Below, one piece after another: positions 58,800 to 64,000 of a DNA stretch of 64,000 nt. The first letter of the stretch is position 1, and each line of letters begins with the position of its first letter. Under the pieces are notes generated by a model. It was given only the letters and a program-made list of their open reading frames with translations. It made no database searches and was not told the origin of the DNA. The stretch is from Stromatinia cepivora. Its lineage: Eukaryota; Ascomycota; Leotiomycetes; Helotiales; Sclerotiniaceae. The stretch spans positions 1,735,001-1,799,000 of the forward strand of contig RCTD01000004.1 in the NCBI GenBank assembly GCA_014898415.1. The letters are read 5' to 3'. The position numbers and the translations under genes are program-made.

Positions 58800-59891
58800 T
58801 TATGATGAGTTGAGGCAGATCCAGCTGGTAGCATACCCAGCGCCAATATATGATATTTTTGCTTCCGCTGGCATGTATTTAGTAGATGCCACCACATTCC
58901 AGGTGTCCTTCATATCTCCATTTTTAGTTTTCGGTCCGCAATTTCCGTGCTCACCCCATCCCCATGCACAGATTTCGTCTTCTGCAGTGAGTGCCAGACC
59001 ATGCTCACTGCCAATAGCAATTTGACGCACGGATGGTAGTTGTGATGGAGCCAATTGCCCATGGTCACCTCGTCCCCAAGACACAAGAGATCCATCACTT
59101 CGTAATAATAGAATACTGCCCCATGTGCTACCAGCATCTGTCCACCCGGATATTTTCTCCGGTGCCGAAGATCTAATGTTCCACTTGTCAGACCCTATAA
59201 TTCTATGTTGACCACTGGAGGGCTCTGCCAAAAGACATGTGAATTCCCTTCCACAGATAGCTCTAACAGCTTTGAAATCGAGGCCTTCGATCTTGCGAGG
59301 AGCATACACGACACCTTCAGGGTGACCAAGTTGTCCTTTTCGGCCACTTCCCCAACCATATACATCTCCATTACTCAAGACAGCAACCACATGACCGACA
59401 GATGTGGCAAGATCGACCACTACCAACCCAGTGGGTGGGAAATTCTCAATCATCTGAGGTTTGGATGATCGAAACAAAAATTCTCCCAGACCTAACTCTC
59501 CTTTATTTCCTGTCCCAAAACAATACACCTTCGTTGCATGACCATCTGCATCTCGCTGGACAATAATAGATGCTTCCCAAGTTGCTGCGCAGAATACTAC
59601 TGGTGCTTCATTGATTGTGGAATTATCCGAAAGCTTCACACGTCGAAATGTTGATTCAACAAGGGACGAATCGGGAGTGAGTCCACAAGCTCCGTAGGAT
59701 GAATCCCCCGAACAATATAATTTACCTGTAGTCGATAATATGAGGCTGTGATTACCTCCAGCTCTGATTTGCTGGACTCTTTCGGGAGCATCTTCTTTGA
59801 AAATGACCGGCTTGGGAACTGATACATCTTCTTTATGACCAATTCCAAGTTGCCCTGAGCCATTTGAGCCCATGGCATAAATTGTGGACAT
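58800..59891 (-). CDS. RCC1-repeat protein (ATS1-like)
   Basis: A single-exon, 363-residue seven-bladed beta-propeller of the RCC1 superfamily. RCC1 repeats are visible along the whole length: YAMGSNGSGQLGIGH at the N-terminus, LYCSGDSSYGACGL, VYCFGTGNKGELGLGE, VYGWGSGRKGQLGHPE, LVSWGRGDHGQLAPSQ and ICAWGWGEHGNCGP. Length and layout fit yeast Ats1, a protein tied to microtubules and to the diphthamide/Kti pathway, but RCC1 folds are shared by many proteins and the exact role is uncertain. It is convergent with RAD9 (217 bp between stops) and divergent from RPL7. Confidence 0.85.
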   Translation of the reverse strand: MSTIYAMGSNGSGQLGIGHKEDVSVPKPVIFKEDAPERVQQIRAGGNHSLILSTTGKLYCSGDSSYGACGLTPDSSLVESTFRRVKLSDNSTINEAPVVFCAATWEASIIVQRDADGHATKVYCFGTGNKGELGLGEFLFRSSKPQMIENFPPTGLVVVDLATSVGHVVAVLSNGDVYGWGSGRKGQLGHPEGVVYAPRKIEGLDFKAVRAICGREFTCLLAEPSSGQHRIIGSDKWNIRSSAPEKISGWTDAGSTWGSILLLRSDGSLVSWGRGDHGQLAPSQLPSVRQIAIGSEHGLALTAEDEICAWGWGEHGNCGPKTKNGDMKDTWNVVASTKYMPAEAKISYIGAGYATSWICLNSS

Positions 59892-60273
59892 TATTGGACC
59901 CCGGGTTCTCGCGATGGGACGGAGTAACTTCTCGGTCTGTCGGGATTAAATTGAACCGTATTTCATAGAACGATGATTAAAGAATAGAAATGAGTTATCA
60001 TTCTATGACAAGTTCAGAAAGTGTGTAAATTAAGTTGAAAGGTTGGTCTTATTTCGATTCGAAGCTCACGCTCTATTGCTCTCTCATGTGTGTTGAGTCA
60101 CGTGATATATGTATCGAACAGATCTCAAGGGTCCGGGGCTAAGGTCACTAGCTGCATAATTAAGCGAGTCAATTTCTCACACATCCAGCTTTCGAATAAA
60201 TTTTTCAATTTGACAATTGATTACTTTACCTCCGACACGACACGACAAACCTCGAAATCGACAACCTGCCACG
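59892..60273. promoter_or_regulatory. Shared divergent promoter RCC1-like / RPL7, with CACGTG
   Basis: 382 bp between the two starts. TCACGTGATAT (core 60099-60104) lies about 170 bp upstream of the RPL7 ATG. Presumed to contain both core promoters. Confidence 0.45.
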
Positions 60274-61740
60274 ATGTCTGCCACGTAAGAACATTTCCCA
60301 AACTCCTTCGAAGAGTTTATCGATTGTGTTGGATTCAGATATGGTCGCGTTCCTCTCGAAAGCTGGAACCTGAAATAGTTTCCAGCTCGAACTGTCCCAA
60401 GCTACTCCCTCGTTGATTTAGGTCTTTCGACTTGAGCTTCGAGAGATGTAGTATGGGGTCTTGAGGTTGAAGATGAAAATTTTCTCCTTTAAAAAAATTG
60501 TCACACATGAATTGAAACGCAATGGGATCTTTCGAGGACCACGAAAACATTCAATAATGCTGTGCATATATCTTGGGCTTCTGCCAAGGTCTTGTCGGAT
60601 GAGAATAATTGTCAATTGGGATCTGCGATTCCACCTTCGTGGGAAGAGGGGTCGTCGAGACCAATTCAGTTTTCACCGATCAAAATCATTACAGTCGAGT
60701 CTGCCTTTTGCGAGAATGCTGCGCTATAGCTGCAATTCCCTCTCGGCGCTCTTCTCCATACATATGTATGCGGGACACAAGACTAATATTTGATACAGAA
60801 CCACCCCAACCGCTCAGCAGGTGCTCATCCCTGAGACTCTTTTGAAGAAGCGCAAGAGTCAAGCCAAGGAGAGAGAGGCACGAGCTGCTGAGACCGAGAA
60901 GGTCAAGAAGGTACGTTACGGACCCATTTCATTTCTACATTAAATGGCATGTGTTACTTCATATGATGCATAAACAACCATCTTTGCGACTAGACTTCAC
61001 GTCGATGTTGTCCAAATTAATCATCTTTCGGGTCTGACAAAAGTTTAACACATGCCATTGGTATTTATTCACATTTATATATGATCGCGAGATTAATCTT
61101 TCTCGTCATATAGGCCAACAAGGAGAAGCGTGGTGTCATCTTCAAGCGTGCTGAGAAGTACGTCAAGGAGTATCGTGATGAGGAACGTGAGAAGATCCGT
61201 CTTGCTCGTGTCGCCAAGCAATCTGGTTCTTTCTACATCCCAGCTGAGCCCAAGTTGGTCTTCGTTATTCGTATCAAGGGTATCAACAAGATCGCACCCA
61301 AGCCCCGTAAGATTCTCCAGCTCCTCCGTCTTCTTCAAATCAACAACGGTGTCTTCGTCCGCATGACCAAGGCTACCCTTGAGATGCTCAAGGTTGTTGA
61401 GCCATGGATCGCCTATGGTTACCCCAACCTCAAGACCGTCCGTGAGCTCGTCTACAAGCGTGGTTACGGAAAGGTTGACAAGCAACGCATTGCTCTTACC
61501 GACAACTCCATCATCGAGGCCAACCTCGGCAAATACGGTATCGTCTGCATGGAAGATTTGATCCACGAGATCTTCACCGTCGGCCCCAACTTCAAGCAAG
61601 CCGCCAACTTCCTGTGGCCATTCAAGCTCAGCAACCCAACTGGTGGTTTCCGTCCAAGAAAATTCAACCACTACGTTCTTGGTGGTGACCTTGGTAACCG
61701 TGAGGAGAAGATTAACGCTTTGGTCAGACAAATGAACTAA
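60274..61740 (+). CDS. RPL7: 60S ribosomal protein L7 (uL30)
   Basis: A large-subunit ribosomal protein. Three exons (60274-60284, 60799-60910, 61114-61740) total 750 nt and 249 residues. The first exon encodes only MSA plus two bases, and intron 1 is 514 bp. The basic N-terminus ([19 protein letters not shown]) is eukaryote-specific. The uL30 core follows with [59 protein letters not shown] and [19 protein letters not shown]. The C-terminus is [18 protein letters not shown]. Intron 2 (60911-61113) hosts a box C/D snoRNA, as RPL7 introns do in yeast. A long minus-strand frame opposite exon 3 is a shadow. Confidence 0.97.
60943..61059 (+). ncRNA. Intronic box C/D snoRNA in RPL7 intron 2 (snR39/snR59/snR39b-like)
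   Basis: Intron 2 contains a perfect 14-bp external stem: 60943-60956 pairs with 61046-61059. Inside it lie a box C-like ATGATGC (60963-60969) and box D CTGA (61034-61037), plus possible D' (CTAGA, 60990-60994) and C' (CGATGT, 61003-61008). Just upstream of box D, ATCTTTCGGGT is complementary to the conserved LSU rRNA segment ACCCGAAAGAT. The fifth base before CTGA pairs with the G equivalent to yeast G805. Before D', ACCATCTTT (60977-60985) is complementary to the overlapping AAAGATGGT. Yeast RPL7A and RPL7B introns host snR39 and snR59, which target A807 of the same stretch, so host and target both agree. Confidence 0.85.
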
Positions 61741-62332
61741 AGTCGGGTTGATGGGATTGGGGGTATTTACTTTGGCTTAGCGTTTACTGGCATGTATGGC
61801 GTATAAGAACCCAAAAGAATGATACACTTCTATGAAATAATTGATACCATTTTTGATTTTACTGCGAAACAATTTCCACTGCTTATAGTTCCCCATGTAC
61901 TCTATCATCACTGCCGTCATCAATTTTTGTCACTTGCGAAGCATTGTTCTTGAAGACGACTTCTTAATGCCTATCCAGTCTTCAATTGAATTTGGAACGT
62001 GATATCTTTATTGTACCTCCCAAATCTGTTTGCTTCTTGAGGAGAGCAAGATTCCCATTTTCCACAGAGAGTGAGATCTTATAAGCACAAGTACTAACAG
62101 CGCATGCAAAGCCACCCGTAGGAACACATACTTATTGAGCGATTCCTCTACAAATTTCATGTCCATGCCAACTTTAAGCTGCTGGTTTACAACATATCAA
62201 ATAATACCACGTCATTCGAGCTAAACCCCAGCCAAATGGTATATGGTTGTCCCGGAATTTTGTTAATCATGTTGAAAATGCCCCTTTCAGATCCCGTAAC
62301 TAATAGTACACTCATCGACTCCTTCTTCAGAC
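61741..62332. other. Intergenic between convergent RPL7 and ISA2
   Basis: About 590 bp; no gene recognised, presumably 3' UTRs. Confidence 0.55.
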
Positions 62333-63190
62333 TCAAAACTTGATGTCAAAACTTGTTCCGCAACCACAACTGCTAGTGGCGGCAGGATTGTCAATAATCT
62401 TGAACTCGGCACCGATCAACTTGACCTCGTAATCTATTTTGCTACCCTTCAAGGCATCGAGACTGAAGACGTCCATAACGACGTTGGCATGTGATTGATC
62501 ACTAATGTAGCTGAATACTGTATCATCTTCGCGGAGATCCATTGTGGCTGAGGTACCCGACTTCGAAGGGCTAGATGAAGTAGGCATGGCATTTGGATCT
62601 GTGGATGAGGTATTTGGAGCGGGGGAGGATTCAGATTGGACAGGATCTTTCGAGAAAAGATCTCGAGAGATATTGGCTGGGAGATCGCATAAAGACATTA
62701 CATATTGGAAGCCGTGGCAGCCCCCCGATTGGACTTCGACCCGAAGAGCAAGATTGGGGTTGTTTTCTTTTTTGCGGAGTTGTTGTAGACGCTGTGGGCG
62801 AATAATTAGCATATAATTGGATTTGCGGTGCTTGAAGGGGGCGTTAAGTGGGAAGACAATGATACATACATCTGCAGCCCGCGGTGTAATTTCAATCTTC
62901 TGTTCTGTGCCATCATCTTTTTTTCGCGGATTGAACGTAGTGACAGTAACTTTCCGTGCCCCAGTACTCGAGAAATGCCTATTAGAGTCCCTTGATGTTC
63001 TATTCGGTTTAAGAACATATGACTGCAAGGGAGCACCCAAACGTGGAGCGAGAAAGTCGAAGACTGGACGCGGGGTGTTTGGATGGAATGGCCGAGCTGT
63101 CGTGGCGGTCTTTATAAATCCTTGAACTACTGATGTAGGAGTAGCAGAAGTAAGCCCAGCACATCTGCGTGTAAGAGACCGGGTCGCCAT
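62333..63190 (-). CDS. ISA2: Mitochondrial iron-sulfur cluster assembly protein Isa2 (A-type carrier)
   Basis: An A-type scaffold acting with Isa1 and Iba57 to make [4Fe-4S] clusters in mitochondria. Exons 62870-63190 and 62333-62791 give 259 residues. The N-terminus (MATRSLTRRCAGLTSATPTS) is a classic mitochondrial presequence. The A-type domain runs ITPRAAD-RLQQLRKKE, LRVEVQSGGCHGFQY and FSLDALKGSKIDYEVKLIGA, and ends SSCGCGTSF, so all three cluster-binding cysteines are present. A Ser/Pro/Asn-rich insert (about 165-195) separates strands, common in filamentous fungi. The 78-bp intron 62792-62869 is a multiple of three and stop-free, so unspliced translation would insert 26 foreign residues exactly inside the conserved ITPRAAD-RLQQL block. 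Confidence 0.95.
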   Translation of the reverse strand: MATRSLTRRCAGLTSATPTSVVQGFIKTATTARPFHPNTPRPVFDFLAPRLGAPLQSYVLKPNRTSRDSNRHFSSTGARKVTVTTFNPRKKDDGTEQKIEITPRAADVCIIVFPLNAPFKHRKSNYMLIIRPQRLQQLRKKENNPNLALRVEVQSGGCHGFQYVMSLCDLPANISRDLFSKDPVQSESSPAPNTSSTDPNAMPTSSSPSKSGTSATMDLREDDTVFSYISDQSHANVVMDVFSLDALKGSKIDYEVKLIGAEFKIIDNPAATSSCGCGTSFDIKF

Positions 63191-63658
63191 GATTAACGAG
63201 AGCTAGAAACCACAATATTGAATCAAGGTTGAAGATGGAGGGAATGGAAAGCTTATATAAAGTTTACAATATTATAATCACCAAAAGTTAGAATAACTGC
63301 TACTGGTCAATGATGGCGGTAAGGAGAGGCAAGATTTTACAGATTTTCCGACATACTGTAATTGATTACATAAGTTAAACAATCTCCAATGAACCAAATT
63401 TATTATACTCAAACCACCACGCACGCTCAACCAAAAAGCTAAGGAGCAGCAAAATACATTTATATTTATTAAATTCGTGTTGATATGGTACTTTAATAGA
63501 TATAAACAAAGTTGTATTCAGGTCTTATTCTTACCTATATTATTAAGCACCTGCACCACAACCAAATATGGGGACCCATAAAGTCTATACATACTCGCAT
63601 TCATCCTTAGCTTTCATGAAATGAATCCTAGATGCGTACAACCTCCGTAAACTCGACA
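63191..63658. other. Intergenic upstream of ISA2
   Basis: About 470 bp, AT-rich, no gene recognised; likely the ISA2 promoter and the 3' UTR of the edge gene. Confidence 0.5.
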
Positions 63659-64000
63659 TCAAGTCGAGCGAGCGAGCATTGCATTGAAAGCATTTGTCAA
63701 GTACGCAAATGCTCCCAAGGCATATATTATTGGATGATCAGAGTCAGCTGCGGGTCCTCTAGTCAATGATCTGACACTCTGAAATCCATCAGCAACATTG
63801 TGTTTCCTTGAGGGCGAAACTTCCCCGATCAAGGAAGTGGATAGATTGTGCGATGAGGTTAAGAGGAAAGAAAAGAAGGTTGATTTCGTATTCCTAAGTG
63901 CAGGCTGTTCGTCCTTTGACGTTCGGACCGGTATATCCTCGTCATTGTCCCTCCTCCACCCACCATGTATTGACATTATCCAGAATCGTCTGAAGGAATC
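63659..64000 (-). CDS. Partial protein at window edge, C-terminal exon, unknown
   Basis: A minus-strand frame is open from the window edge to a stop at 63659-63661. An ATG at 63974-63976 could be a start (105 residues), but the frame continues upstream to the edge, and a CTTCAG acceptor-like site just inside the edge would also allow this to be a last exon. The visible part is polar, with a moderately hydrophobic stretch near the end (HPIIYALGAFAYLTNAFNAML). No family recognised. Confidence 0.4.
   Translation of the reverse strand, partial: DSFRRFWIMSIHGGWRRDNDEDIPVRTSKDEQPALRNTKSTFFSFLLTSSHNLSTSLIGEVSPSRKHNVADGFQSVRSLTRGPAADSDHPIIYALGAFAYLTNAFNAMLARST

Noticed and set aside
60285..60798. 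Second snoRNA in RPL7 intron 1
   Set aside because: Searched for box C and D pairs with a closing stem; only isolated CTGA and ATGA-like words, no coherent structure.
61093..61731. 212-codon minus-strand frame opposite RPL7 exon 3
   Set aside because: Antisense shadow caused by the biased codon use of a highly expressed ribosomal protein gene.

Overview
The window looks like nuclear DNA of a filamentous ascomycete. Genes are intron-rich, with short GT-AG introns that mostly run 45-100 bp and carry CTAAC/CTGAC-type branch points just before the acceptor. The gene set is typically fungal: UTR4, BMT2, an ATS1-like RCC1 protein, a Ran1-type kinase and a Mis6/CENP-I protein. The overall feel (Leotiomycetes, Sclerotinia/Botrytis-like) is an inference from protein flavour only. 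Exon models below were built by hand from splice signals, reading-frame phase and family knowledge; most close exactly in frame.

Left third (1-28.5 kb). A partial low-complexity protein is followed by cardiolipin synthase (CRD1), a PNRC-motif decapping-activator-like protein, RBX1 convergent with signal-peptidase subunit SPC1, an Alr1/Mnr2-type Mg2+ transporter, TIM8, and RPL25 (uL23) divergent from the 25S rRNA methyltransferase BMT2. Then come an AVT1-like vacuolar amino-acid transporter, the mitochondrial tRNA-modifying MTO1, and a Ran1/Pat1-like protein kinase.

Middle (28.5-48.4 kb). This is gene-poor. About 7.3 kb upstream of the kinase has no recognisable gene. UTR4 (enolase-phosphatase E1), which carries an unusually long 0.9 kb intron, follows. 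Then about 10 kb holds two AT-rich blocks (about 39.1-39.5 and 47.9-48.3 kb) and decayed-looking coding relics. Between the blocks lies one clear gene body, the C-terminal part of a GH3 N-acetylglucosaminidase fused to GNAT acetyltransferase domains, whose 5' end cannot be resolved.

Right part (48.4-64 kb). Dense housekeeping genes: CENP-I/Mis6, an 81-aa spliced membrane microprotein, a mitochondrial GGQ release-factor-like protein, an alpha/beta hydrolase broken by a 13-bp tandem duplication, an F-box/leucine-rich protein divergent from the RAD9 checkpoint clamp subunit, an RCC1-repeat protein divergent from RPL7 (uL30), the iron-sulfur assembly factor ISA2, and a partial unknown at the edge.

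Themes. Five genes act in mitochondria (CRD1, TIM8, MTO1, the GGQ protein, ISA2). Four serve cytosolic ribosome production (RPL25, BMT2, RPL7 and a box C/D snoRNA inside RPL7 intron 2 whose guides match the LSU rRNA stretch around yeast G805/A807). Two introns (RAD9 and GH3-GNAT) use GC-AG borders with the same GCAAGT donor. Two others (RAD9, ISA2) are stop-free and a multiple of three, so they masquerade as coding. No CRISPR array, tRNA, rRNA or intact transposon was recognised.
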